A DNA stretch of 64,000 nucleotides from Arctic95D-9 sp035967665 (GTDB lineage: Bacteria; Verrucomicrobiota; Verrucomicrobiia; Verrucomicrobiales; DEV007): assembly GCA_035967665.1 (NCBI GenBank), contig JAYWLB010000107.1:62001-126000 (forward strand), in the 5' to 3' direction. The translations under genes were made by a program, and so were the position numbers. Positions 36,933 to 45,894 of the stretch are shown piece by piece (position 1 is the stretch's first letter; the number at the start of each line of letters is the position of its first letter). The notes under the pieces are model-generated. The model saw nothing but the letters and a program-made list of their open reading frames with translations. It was not told the origin of the DNA and did not search any database.

Positions 36933-37747
36933 AACGCCTCGCGGGATACCCAGTCGGAGGGACGATGCACTTTCACGAGATCATCCTGAAGTTCACCGAC
37001 GAAGTGGTAGTAGTCTCTGAGTTGGAGTTTGGACGCTGCCGCCTCATCAATCACGATGGTGGCCCGTTCGTGAAGCTGAAGCGCTGAGGCGGGAACAAAA
37101 GCGGTGAGAGCGCCTTCGACGGTGTTACGAATCGCTTCCGCTTTTCCTTCGCCCGTGGCGATGAGGAGAATCCGCCGTGCCTCGAGAATTGTCGCGATCC
37201 CCATCGTGATCGCGAGCTTCGGTTGGAATTCATCCGGCTTAAAGAAGCGCGAGTTGTCTGTGAGAGTCTGACGGGTCAGGGTTTTCACCCGGGTGCGGGA
37301 ACGCAGGCTGGAGGTCTGCTCATTGAAACCGATATGCCCATCGGTCCCGATCCCGAGGATTTGAAGATCAATTCCACCGGCCTCTGAAATCATCGCCTCG
37401 TAGTCCGGCCCGACCTGGAGGGGATTCTCCGCCATACCATCGGGGACGTGGGTATTCTCAATATCGATGTCGACCTCGCTGAAAAGATGTCGATTCATAA
37501 AGGTGCGATAACTCTGCGGGTGATCCGCCGGAATCCCTATGTATTCGTCAAGATTGAAAGTGGTCACCTCACGAAAGGAGAGCCCGTGATCGCGATGCCG
37601 GAGAATCAATTCCTCATACAGCCCGATCGGACTCGAACCGGTCGCCAAACCAAGCACCGAGTCCGGCAATTTCGTAATCTGGGACTCAACAATATCAGCG
37701 CACCGTCTCGCCACCGCCTCTGGATTCGGTAAAATTAAGACCTCCAT
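36929..37747 (-). CDS. nagB: glucosamine-6-phosphate deaminase
   Basis: Converts glucosamine 6-phosphate to fructose 6-phosphate and ammonia in amino sugar use. The 272 residues match the usual length. Blocks: LGLATGSSPIGLYEELI (phosphate loop), VTTFNLDEYIGI (catalytic Asp region), LGIGTDGHIGFNEQTSS (Asp/His/Glu of the active site) and AITMGIATILEARRILLIAT. VPASALQLHERATIVID closes the sugar site. It is the first gene of a two-gene unit with the ROK regulator. No nagA or PTS gene is in the window, so the amino sugar uptake route is not visible. Confidence 0.95.
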   Translation of the reverse strand: MEVLILPNPEAVARRCADIVESQITKLPDSVLGLATGSSPIGLYEELILRHRDHGLSFREVTTFNLDEYIGIPADHPQSYRTFMNRHLFSEVDIDIENTHVPDGMAENPLQVGPDYEAMISEAGGIDLQILGIGTDGHIGFNEQTSSLRSRTRVKTLTRQTLTDNSRFFKPDEFQPKLAITMGIATILEARRILLIATGEGKAEAIRNTVEGALTAFVPASALQLHERATIVIDEAAASKLQLRDYYHFVGELQDDLVKVHRPSDWVSREAL

Positions 37748-37778
37748 AGAGGAAAGCTAGGGGCCTGCCAATCGATTG

Positions 37779-37814
37779 CAACCCCATAATTACACATACG
37801 CAATTATGGGGTTG
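37779..37814. promoter_or_regulatory. perfect 13-bp inverted repeat, probable operator
   Basis: CAACCCCATAATT (37779-37791), 10 bases, then AATTATGGGGTTG (37802-37814). It lies between the divergent nagB (start 37747) and Gfo/Idh/MocA (start 37847) genes, where no gene ends, so an operator is far more likely than a terminator. The ROK regulator of the nagB operon is the natural candidate to bind it and control both directions. Confidence 0.7.
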
Positions 37815-37846
37815 AACTCGCTATTTCATCCCCTTACGATGCCGCC

Positions 37847-39205
37847 ATGACTCAGAAATCCTCTCGCAGATCTTTCGTGAAGACCTCAATCGGCGCCTCT
37901 CTCGCAGCCCCTTTTGCGTCCTGGAAGACGACTGCCCGCGCCGCAGGGCCGGGTGATGAAATCCGCTTCGTCTGCTTCGGTGCCAACGGGCGGGCCTGGT
38001 CGAACATCAAGGAAATGACGGAACAGGTTCCCAATGCGAAACTCGTCGCGGTCGCAGAAGTGGACACGACTCGCACCAACCACGTGACAACGAATCATCC
38101 CGACGCAAAAATCTATCAGGACTGGCGACAGCTCCTCGAGAAAGAGGAGAAGAATTTCGATGCCGCAATCGTTGCAACGCCCGACCATCTCCACGGCCCC
38201 ATCGCGATGAGCACGATGCAGCTCGGCAAGCACACTTACAGCGAGAAGCCGCTCACCCGCACCCTTCACGAATGCCGCGCCCTCGAGGAATACGCCGCCG
38301 CCAATCCCAAGCTCGCAACGCAGATGGGCAATCAGGTTGCATCCGCCTCTTCAAACCGGAAGAGCGTGGAATTGCTCCAGGCGGGAATCGTCGGGAAAGT
38401 CACTTCAGTTCACTCATTCAATCCCAAATCCTGGGGACAGCTCGGCCCGCTCGAAGGCACTGTGACCTCACCGCCTGAAAATATCGACTGGGATGTCTGG
38501 AATGGAGTTCGCCCCGTCGCTGACTACATCGAAAGAGAGTATCATCCGTTTCAGTGGCGGAAGCGCCTCGACTACGGCACCGGCACACTCGGCGATATGG
38601 GTTGTCACATCTATCACCCGTGGTTCATGGGACTGAACAGTCCGACCACACTCGAAATTACCTCCCACGGACCCGGCCCTAACGCTGACCTTAAAAGCTG
38701 GCCGATCGACTCCAATATCCACTACCGCATGGCGGGGAATTCGCTGACCGAAGGCGACTTTGATTTCTTCTGGTATGACGGAGCAGAGCGCTTCCCTGAG
38801 GAAGTCCTCGAAGCAGTGGGAAATGATCCGAAGAACCTCCCGAGAAGCGGCAGCGTCATCCTCGGCACAAACGGCGCCCTCGCGCTCTTCCACAATTTCA
38901 CCGACCCTCCCAAACTCTACCGCGATGGAGCAGAAGTCGCAGTCGACACCGGGGAGCCGGACCGGGGCGCTCACCACCTGAACTGGGCCGAAGGAATTCT
39001 CAGCAACAATGCCAAAAAGCCGGTTTGCAACTGGTCCTACGCAGCCCCAATGACGGAGGCCGTCCTTCTCGGAACCATTGCAACGCGCCTCCCCGGGGAA
39101 ACGCTCAAATGGAACTCCAGCGAGCTCAAGTTCGAAGGGGAGACGACGGCGAATCAGTATGTCAAAGAGGAGTATCGCGCCGGCTGGGAGGTGAAGGGTT
39201 TCTAA
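37847..39205 (+). CDS. Tat-exported Gfo/Idh/MocA family oxidoreductase
   Basis: A 452-residue protein with a Tat-like leader (SRRSFVKTSIGASLAAPFAS). The NAD(P)-binding fold follows: IRFVCFGANGRAWSN (Gly-rich loop is modified, GANGRAW), LVAVAEVDTT, NFDAAIVATPDHLHGPIA and HTYSEKPLTRTLHECRAL (EKP motif). The C-terminal Gfo/Idh/MocA domain has GTGTLGDMGCHIYHPWFMG. Such secreted members are common in PVC bacteria, some acting on glycans with a tightly held cofactor. Divergent from nagB across the 13-bp inverted repeat, so it probably acts on an amino sugar or glycan. Confidence 0.9.
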   Translation: MTQKSSRRSFVKTSIGASLAAPFASWKTTARAAGPGDEIRFVCFGANGRAWSNIKEMTEQVPNAKLVAVAEVDTTRTNHVTTNHPDAKIYQDWRQLLEKEEKNFDAAIVATPDHLHGPIAMSTMQLGKHTYSEKPLTRTLHECRALEEYAAANPKLATQMGNQVASASSNRKSVELLQAGIVGKVTSVHSFNPKSWGQLGPLEGTVTSPPENIDWDVWNGVRPVADYIEREYHPFQWRKRLDYGTGTLGDMGCHIYHPWFMGLNSPTTLEITSHGPGPNADLKSWPIDSNIHYRMAGNSLTEGDFDFFWYDGAERFPEEVLEAVGNDPKNLPRSGSVILGTNGALALFHNFTDPPKLYRDGAEVAVDTGEPDRGAHHLNWAEGILSNNAKKPVCNWSYAAPMTEAVLLGTIATRLPGETLKWNSSELKFEGETTANQYVKEEYRAGWEVKGF

Positions 39206-39235
39206 TCCCCTACTCCCCGCCGGAGTTTACCGGGA

Positions 39236-42200
39236 TCACTTCCGGTAAACTTTGCTCCCCGCATCGCCGCCGGACATGAGGTAGGCCATCAGGTCGCGCA
39301 CCTCTTCGGGATTGAGCATATTCAGCAGTCCCGGCGGCATCTGTGAAACAGGGACCTGCTTCACACTCTTGACCTGATCAGTCGTCGTTTGAATCGGCTC
39401 GGCGGTGTGATCAGGAGGATAAATCAAAACCTCGCTCCCATTCTCCACGTAGAGGCCCAGTTTGACACTGCCATCTTTCAGAGTGACCTCGAACATCCCG
39501 TATTGATCGGAGATGTCTTTGCCGGGATCAATGATCGCCTCGAGAACGTAGCGTGAATCAAACTTGTTCGGAATGCTCGTGAGATCCGGACCGATATCAC
39601 CGCCGAGACCACCGAGGCGATGACAGGCTCCACAGCTCGTGGCAAAGTAGAGACTGCGACCGTTTTCAAAATCAGCCTGACGAAAATCGAGATGGCGCGA
39701 GGCCGATTCCACCGTGTAAGTCTGCCCCGGCCCCTTCACCGGTTTGATTTCAAAATCCGGAACAGGATTAAAATTCTCCCCGGAGATATCCGCAAGGGCA
39801 AGGCGCTCCTGATTCGACATCGCACCGAGGTGAAGGTTCCTGATATTGACGAGGAACTTCGGGTAGCTCGCGCCACCGGATCCTTTGGCTGCCTCATTAA
39901 GGAGCTCGATACAGGCCCGGCGCGCCTCAAGGGTCCACCCCTCCTTCACACTCGCGATCATCATTGCGTAGTAAACTTCACGACTCGGCGGCGCGTTATC
40001 GAGGAACTTCTTCACCGTCGCCCCGTAGCGTGGATTTCTCGCCGCGATCGCCGCCCAGTCGGGGACTTCCGGCTCCCCCCGGTTCGCAATCAGCTCGACC
40101 GTTTTCGCAATGACAGTCGGCGACTGAAGGAAGGAAAGAACTCGAATCAACTCCGTATTGAGATCGTTACTTTCGGCCGGCAATAGAGTATCCAGTGCCG
40201 CGATCACTGTCTCGCGTTGTTCGTCCGTTGGAGGAGCGAGCCTGACAAACCCCAGTGCGTAGGCCCGGAGAGCACCGAGCTTCTGACGCTCGCTCAGCTG
40301 CCCGAAATCGAGGCCGAGAAGCGCGTCGATAATGAGAGGCTGATGACTCGCTTCTCCGCTCCTGGCAAGCGCCACCGCTCCTGCTATAACTGCCTGCGAA
40401 TTCGTTTCGGCTTTGAATCGCTCAACCCATTGAGCAACCGGTTGTGACTCGATCGCAACGCGGGCGGCATGACGGAGAAAGACGTCTTCCGAAGCGAGGT
40501 GGGACCAGGCAAGATCGATCGCCTTTGGGTCTTCAACTCCATGGAAGGCTTCCAGTTCTTTTGCGATCTTCCGCTCTTTGGAAGGCTCAAGCGCCGCGAC
40601 CTTTTCAGTCGATTCAGAGCCGGTGTAGCGCACCCGGTACATCGCAGACTGCGTGTTTCGGCCACCTACCAGAAAGTAGAAATTTCCATCGGCCCCGATG
40701 ACGCCATCGGTGACCGGAAGCGGAGTGCCTGCCACGAAGAGTTCTTTAGTCCCCGTGTATCCCGCCCCTATCTGTTCGGGATGAATCGCCCAGATTGTGC
40801 CAAAGGTCCAGTCTAGCGCATAGAGGGCGCGCTGATAGTTTGCAGGGAATTTTGCCTCGGCCCCTGAGAGAAATCCAGTCGGTGAGCCCGGCCCGATCTC
40901 GACGACCGGTGGGAGGCTGTCCTCGTAGTAGGTCGGCCACTTCCCGGTTCCACTGCGCCACCCGTGATCTGAACCGCTCGCGACAAAATTAATTCGCGTC
41001 GGACGATACCAGTAGCTGCCCACATCCCACTCCATATCGGCGTCGTAGGCAAAGAGATCGCCGGCCGAATTCAAAGTCGCATCATACTGATTGCGAAATC
41101 CAATACTGATCAAATCATGAGTCTTTTCTTTCGGATCATATTTGGAAATCCATCCCGCCGGGGCAAGCCTTCCGCGTGCATGCCCATTCGCATCCCACAT
41201 CCGCGGAAGGGGAAGATCCTCGCTCCATGACTGAACTCTTTTTCTTACGATCGACTCCTCTGGCGGAAGAGGGGCGCCGTTACCACCTACGAGATAGAGC
41301 CCCTCGCCGGTCTCATCGAGCACTACGCTGTGGTTCCCATGCTCACCACCACCGGTACTCGAAGGCTGCTCTTCGACCGTATCCAGTTTTCCATCCGCAT
41401 CAGAATCGGTGATACGATAAAGATGACCTCCGTTTTTGTGGAACCAGAGACTATCAAACGCCCAAAGCAATCCCTGCGCCCCTGAAAGGCGCTTCCCGGA
41501 GCCGGGCTCTTTGAGATCGAGTGCAGTCGCATTAACGCCGTCTTTCTCAACCGAAAGGTGAAAGAGCCCCTTATCCCCCTGATCGGAGGCATAGAACCCT
41601 CCACCCGGCTCAAGGCAGATCGAAACCCAAGAACCTTGTGTCTCCTTCGGAACCGTGTAGAGAAGGTCCGTCGCAAATCCTTCCGCGACGGTGAGTTCGG
41701 AAGGCTCGGCGGGCCTCCCCGAATTTCCTTTTCCTGACTTCCTGTTCAGCCCCGCAAGCCCCCAGGGACCGACACCGAACTTGCCCATCTTCTTGATTTT
41801 GGCAGTCCAGGAGGAATCATCGAACCCGGGCTTCTGCCAACCGTCGGCTTCTTTCATGGAAAGGCGCCAGTCATCGCCGGATACGACCTGCTGCCGCTTT
41901 CCATCGGCAGTCTCAATCTCCAGCTTGAAGACAAAGGCCGCGACCCCACCACGGTTTTGCGCCTTCACTGCAATCTGATTTTCACCGGCAACGAGAAGCT
42001 TCGCCGCATCGGGAATCAGAATCGGATTCCCCCAGTCAGGTGCTTTTCCGACTTCACTACCATTGATCCAAAGCGTCGCCCCGTTGTCACAGGTGCTGTA
42101 GAGGCGGGCTGCCTTCACCTTCCCCTTCACGGAGAAGGTGTGACGGAAAAAAACGGGCTCATTATCAGTCTTGTCAGCGCGCCAAATCCACTCCGGCTTC

Positions 42201-43015
42201 GGCCCATCACTCACCCAGTTGTACGAGGGTGTACCGGTGGATGCGGCAGCTTCTTTCGGGAAAGACGAGGCGGCTTCTTTGATCACTTTCCCGGCAAGCT
42301 CACCTTCAAGCGGTCGATACTGAAGCTTCCGGAAGGCAACCTTCATGGGAGGTCCCGCATGGAGCTGCAAGCCCAGTTTGCCTGAAGTGAGGGAGAGCGG
42401 ATGATTATCGGTGATATCGACGGTAACGACGCCGTTGACGAGATGGATCAGACGATTTCCCACCGCCACGATCCTGAGCGTATTCCAGTCAGTCGAAACG
42501 AGCTCAGCCGATGGCGGCACTTCAGCGATCACCTTTTTCGATTCGTCCGCTGCGAACTCAACCCGCTGATGACGGGTCGCAATGATCCCGCGCTTTCCGA
42601 GCTTTTCCCCATACATCATCCCGAAATATTCCGGCCTGGGATGGAGGTCCGCCTGATAGCCTTTCAAGACGAGCCCGGCCTCATCGACCGGTTCACTCCG
42701 ATACTGCACCCCTGAATTATTTCCCTCAAATTTCACTTCACAGCTGAATTCAAAGTCTGCAACCTCTCCGCCCTGCCAGACCAGAAACGTATTTCCGTTG
42801 GTGGGTTTTTCGGCTGTGGTTTCTCCACGGATCTCCCCGTCTGCCACCGTCCAGAACCCTTCAGCCCCTTTCCAGCCTTCGAGCGAGGTCCCGTCGAAGA
42901 GACTTTGGAATGGCGGCAATGCCTCCTCCTGCCCGCGGGAAAGCCCCGGGAACAAACAAAAGGCCAGAAAAACTGCGGTCGCAGCAAAAGGTGATTTCGT
43001 CGATATTAGGATCAT
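39236..43015 (-). CDS. DUF1080/PVC propeller/HEAT-like/cytochrome c fusion
   Basis: A 1259-residue secreted protein (signal FAATAVFLAFCLFPGLSRG). Order: DUF1080, a lectin-like 3-keto-glycoside hydrolase family domain (about 36-240, FQSLFDGTSLEGWKG); a galactose-binding-like beta domain (about 275-400, RLYSTCDNGATLWINGSEVG); a PVC-type six-bladed propeller (about 440-790, GSWVSICLEPGGGFYASDQG); alpha-helical repeats (about 800-1080); and a C-terminal cytochrome c with CGACH (Cys1128, Cys1131, His1132) and LTSIPNKFD, ending in an LMAYLM helix. It probably couples sugar oxidation to the electron-transfer chain. Convergent with the Gfo/Idh/MocA gene, 30 bases. Confidence 0.9.
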   Translation of the reverse strand: MILISTKSPFAATAVFLAFCLFPGLSRGQEEALPPFQSLFDGTSLEGWKGAEGFWTVADGEIRGETTAEKPTNGNTFLVWQGGEVADFEFSCEVKFEGNNSGVQYRSEPVDEAGLVLKGYQADLHPRPEYFGMMYGEKLGKRGIIATRHQRVEFAADESKKVIAEVPPSAELVSTDWNTLRIVAVGNRLIHLVNGVVTVDITDNHPLSLTSGKLGLQLHAGPPMKVAFRKLQYRPLEGELAGKVIKEAASSFPKEAAASTGTPSYNWVSDGPKPEWIWRADKTDNEPVFFRHTFSVKGKVKAARLYSTCDNGATLWINGSEVGKAPDWGNPILIPDAAKLLVAGENQIAVKAQNRGGVAAFVFKLEIETADGKRQQVVSGDDWRLSMKEADGWQKPGFDDSSWTAKIKKMGKFGVGPWGLAGLNRKSGKGNSGRPAEPSELTVAEGFATDLLYTVPKETQGSWVSICLEPGGGFYASDQGDKGLFHLSVEKDGVNATALDLKEPGSGKRLSGAQGLLWAFDSLWFHKNGGHLYRITDSDADGKLDTVEEQPSSTGGGEHGNHSVVLDETGEGLYLVGGNGAPLPPEESIVRKRVQSWSEDLPLPRMWDANGHARGRLAPAGWISKYDPKEKTHDLISIGFRNQYDATLNSAGDLFAYDADMEWDVGSYWYRPTRINFVASGSDHGWRSGTGKWPTYYEDSLPPVVEIGPGSPTGFLSGAEAKFPANYQRALYALDWTFGTIWAIHPEQIGAGYTGTKELFVAGTPLPVTDGVIGADGNFYFLVGGRNTQSAMYRVRYTGSESTEKVAALEPSKERKIAKELEAFHGVEDPKAIDLAWSHLASEDVFLRHAARVAIESQPVAQWVERFKAETNSQAVIAGAVALARSGEASHQPLIIDALLGLDFGQLSERQKLGALRAYALGFVRLAPPTDEQRETVIAALDTLLPAESNDLNTELIRVLSFLQSPTVIAKTVELIANRGEPEVPDWAAIAARNPRYGATVKKFLDNAPPSREVYYAMMIASVKEGWTLEARRACIELLNEAAKGSGGASYPKFLVNIRNLHLGAMSNQERLALADISGENFNPVPDFEIKPVKGPGQTYTVESASRHLDFRQADFENGRSLYFATSCGACHRLGGLGGDIGPDLTSIPNKFDSRYVLEAIIDPGKDISDQYGMFEVTLKDGSVKLGLYVENGSEVLIYPPDHTAEPIQTTTDQVKSVKQVPVSQMPPGLLNMLNPEEVRDLMAYLMSGGDAGSKVYRK

Positions 43016-43149
43016 GGTCTGAGTAGGAGATCTGAATAGATTCTAAAACCCTCGGATTTATGAGCAATTTCAGCAAGGCTGATCTCCCTGATTGCACCAC
43101 CGGTTTGCGCCCCTAGCCATGGAGACCGGTTCAGGTAGATCATATCAGG

Positions 43150-43956
43150 ATGATTTCCTCACCTATCAAAACCGTTCTCATCCTGTTTGGCTTATCGACA
43201 CTATCAGGCATTGCCCACAGTGAAACGGAGACGGGATTCGGGAACACCACATGCGAGGGAGACTATCAGCACCACCTCCAGGGAATCTGCACCGATGAGT
43301 CGTCCTCACTTTTCTGGTCGTTCACAACTGAACTGGTCAAAACGGATTCGCAGGGAAAGGTGCTCAAGAAGATCCCCGTGGCGAACCATCACGGGGACCT
43401 TTGTTTTCACAACGGGAAAGTCTACGTCGCGGTCAACCTCGGAAAATTCAACGACCCGGAGGGCAATGCCGACTCGTGGGTTTACGTCTACGACGCGGAA
43501 ACTCTCGACGAACTGGCAAAACACGAGGTTCAGGAAGTCTTCCACGGAGCGGGAGGAATGGACGAAAAGGACGGGCACTTTTTCCTCGTTGGCGGACTCC
43601 CTGACGGAGTTGAGGAAAATTATGTTTATGAATACGACGGCGATTTTCGATTCATCAAAAAGCACGTCATCGACAGCAAGTGGACCCATCTGGGCATTCA
43701 AACAGCAGCCTGGCACGACGACACCTGGTGGTTTGGTTGCTATGGATCGCCCGCGATTCTACTGACAACAGATTCCGGGTTCAACCTCACCGGCCGATAC
43801 GAGTTTAACAGCTCACTCGGAATTGCCGGAGTGGCACAGGGCAGGCTGCTTGTCGCTCAAGGCCCGAGAACGAAGGAGGGCCGCTGCCGTGGAACGCTTC
43901 ATCTCGCAGCCCCCGACGAGGAAAGCGGGCTTTCGCTTCTACCTGACGCGAACTGA
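43150..43956 (+). CDS. secreted propeller-like hypothetical protein
   Basis: A 268-residue protein with a signal peptide (TVLILFGLSTLSGIAHS). It consists of repeating beta-strand pairs: HLQGICTDESSSLFWSFTT, HHGDLCFHNGKVYVAVNLGK, WVYVYDAETLDELAKHEV, HFFLVGGLPDG, WWFGCYGSPAILLTTD. This looks like a YVTN/WD40-type propeller that reads out a bound ligand, but I cannot name the family. Opposite strand to the DUF1080-cytochrome gene, with divergent starts 134 bases apart. Confidence 0.7.
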   Translation: MISSPIKTVLILFGLSTLSGIAHSETETGFGNTTCEGDYQHHLQGICTDESSSLFWSFTTELVKTDSQGKVLKKIPVANHHGDLCFHNGKVYVAVNLGKFNDPEGNADSWVYVYDAETLDELAKHEVQEVFHGAGGMDEKDGHFFLVGGLPDGVEENYVYEYDGDFRFIKKHVIDSKWTHLGIQTAAWHDDTWWFGCYGSPAILLTTDSGFNLTGRYEFNSSLGIAGVAQGRLLVAQGPRTKEGRCRGTLHLAAPDEESGLSLLPDAN

Positions 43957-44063
43957 GAGCAGTGGACAGGGATTCCCCTATCAGTAACTGCCTGAGCTCA
44001 TCTTCGAACCGGCTTTTGGGTGGTAAGTGATCCGGAAGACCTCCCGGATGGAAACGTTTAGTT

Positions 44064-44903
44064 TCACGTCGCGACGCCTATTATTTTGGCACCCCCGTTC
44101 ACCCTGAAAGGCGAACTCGCCCGAACCGGCGAATCCACTTCGGAAATGGCCGCCCAGTTCGCCGCTGCACCTATCGCACTTTTCAACCGCGATAGTACTT
44201 GGTCGCCACTCAACATTCCCGCCTCGGGAATCATCATCGCTTTGGTTCCATTGGGAGCGATCAAGGTTAATGAAGACATCGTCGACTGTGGAATCCCGTA
44301 TTTAGCCAGCGTCTGCCAGGTCTTGAAAGTCCCTTCCCTCGAATCACTTCCAACACGCTTTAAACACAGGGTTACATTCTGATCGGCCCACTTTTTAAAG
44401 TCTCGCGAATACACAAGACTCTTCTCCAATGCGGCACTCGATTGATCATCCCCGCTGAAAACAGCCACCAGCATCGGTAAACCGGTTTGCGCAGCCTCCT
44501 TCTCCGCATTGGCAATCTGTGAATGCCATACAGCCCTTCTGTTTGGATCTCTTTGAACTGCAACCGCATTCGTTTCGAAGGCTGCGAAATCTCCGCCATC
44601 CGAAAAACCCGCAAGTATCATCTGATCAGCCTGAGAAAGCTTCTCAAGAGGAAGAACAAATCGTCGAAGGGTCGGCAATTTCTCGAAAGCAATTTGGTTC
44701 CCCTTTTTTGCAATAAGCCTGACATGAATTGACCGGCCTTGCAGATCCGTAATGGTTCGTTCCTCAGGAAACTGTTTCGACACATCCGCATCAAGATCCG
44801 AATTTCTCAGCTGAGGTTTTGAAAAACCGACTGCGCTCCCGCCCTCATCACCACAGCTTGATAATAACACGACAGCGACGGCGGGAATCAATAACTTCTT
44901 CAT
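44064..44903 (-). CDS. lipoprotein with SHD1-like and degenerate thioredoxin-like domains
   Basis: A 279-residue protein with lipobox VVLLSSCGD (Cys17). Residues about 45-110 resemble an SHD1-like domain (RTITDLQGRSIHVRLIAKKG, RFVLPLEKLSQADQMILAG), common in PVC secreted proteins. About 125-240 resembles a thioredoxin fold (TGLPMLVAVFSGDDQSSAALE, then FKKWADQNVTLCLKRV), but the CxxC active site is replaced by SGDDQ, so no redox activity is expected. Its stop faces that of the propeller-like gene. The 296 bases upstream hold no gene I can support. Confidence 0.7.
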   Translation of the reverse strand: MKKLLIPAVAVVLLSSCGDEGGSAVGFSKPQLRNSDLDADVSKQFPEERTITDLQGRSIHVRLIAKKGNQIAFEKLPTLRRFVLPLEKLSQADQMILAGFSDGGDFAAFETNAVAVQRDPNRRAVWHSQIANAEKEAAQTGLPMLVAVFSGDDQSSAALEKSLVYSRDFKKWADQNVTLCLKRVGSDSREGTFKTWQTLAKYGIPQSTMSSLTLIAPNGTKAMMIPEAGMLSGDQVLSRLKSAIGAAANWAAISEVDSPVRASSPFRVNGGAKIIGVAT

Positions 44904-45141
44904 AGCGGCAGTTCATATTCATATATTCGATACCCCGTGGCAATCATTTTAATAAACAATTAATACACAATCACGCCGCGGGATACCTACTAAACAATAC
45001 CGACAATCTCGCCCTTCCCGCGACCAACAGGCATGGACCGCCCCCGGGAGAGCGTTTCCGCATCACGGCGACATTCCAACTGGCATTTCAACTCCCTACG
45101 GCGGATCGTATCTCAGCAATTCAGCCGGAGCGCAACCAAAC

Positions 45142-45186
45142 AGGGTTGAATGCTCAAGCTGACCCTCTTGAATCAGACTCAACCCT
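45142..45186 (+). promoter_or_regulatory. nested hairpin in the leader of the exported methyltransferase
   Basis: Outer arms AGGGTTGA (45142-45149) and TCAACCCT (45179-45186), inner arms TCAAG (45154-45158) and CTTGA (45167-45171) around an 8-base loop. It ends 13 bases before the ATG at 45200. It may affect ribosome access or be chance. Confidence 0.3.
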
Positions 45187-45199
45187 ACTCTCCTCAGCT

Positions 45200-45877
45200 A
45201 TGAAACGTCTCACTTTCTTCACCCTCTCCTTCATCACCGTTTTTTACTCCCCCGCTCAGGAGGCGAGCGTCAATCCGGGCATCAACGACTCTTTTCAAGA
45301 TCCCGATCCGAAATCGTTTGTAGAGCGGTTCGAAAAAGAAGGGCGCGAGGTCTACGACAACCGGAAGGCGATTGTGCAAAAGCTCGGGCTGCAACCGGGA
45401 ATGAAAGTCGCTGACGTCGGAGCCGGCACCGGGTTGTTCACCCGCCTCATCGCTCCTGAAGTTGGCGCCGCGGGCAAAGTCTACGCAGTCGATATCGCAG
45501 CCACCTTTGTCACCCATACGGTAATGAGCAGCCGTGCGCGGGGAATGAAGCAGGTCGAGGGAATCGTCTGTGACCCCGACGATGTGAAACTGCCGGCCGA
45601 ATCGGTCGATGTCGTTTTCCTCTGTGACACCTACCATCATTTTGAATTTCCAGAGAAAACGATGAAGTCTATTTCGAAAGCACTGAAACCCGGAGGAAAG
45701 GTATACCTCGTAGACTTCGAACGCATCGAGGGAGTCAGTTCCGACTGGGTCCTCGGCCATGTTCGCGCCGGAAAAGAAGTGGTCCTTAAAGAGATCGAAG
45801 CCGCCGGTTTCGAGTTAGAGGAAGAGATCGATCTGTTTGAGGAGAACTATTTCGTAAAACTCCGGAAGAGCGAGTGA
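45200..45877 (+). CDS. exported class I SAM-dependent methyltransferase
   Basis: The ATG at 45200 gives 225 residues with a clear signal (KRLTFFTLSFITVFYSPAQ). After it come MKVADVGAGTGLFTRLIAP (SAM loop), GKVYAVDIAATFV (acidic loop), VDVVFLCDTYHHFEFPE and LKPGGKVYLVDF. All are normal for a class I methyltransferase. A signal peptide is odd because SAM is made in the cytosol. Related exported methyltransferases occur in several bacterial groups, as I recall, but the source of SAM outside the membrane is unknown. Convergent with corA, 17 bases. Confidence 0.82.
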   Translation: MKRLTFFTLSFITVFYSPAQEASVNPGINDSFQDPDPKSFVERFEKEGREVYDNRKAIVQKLGLQPGMKVADVGAGTGLFTRLIAPEVGAAGKVYAVDIAATFVTHTVMSSRARGMKQVEGIVCDPDDVKLPAESVDVVFLCDTYHHFEFPEKTMKSISKALKPGGKVYLVDFERIEGVSSDWVLGHVRAGKEVVLKEIEAAGFELEEEIDLFEENYFVKLRKSE

Positions 45878-45894
45878 TCGTAAATCGTCGTGAA

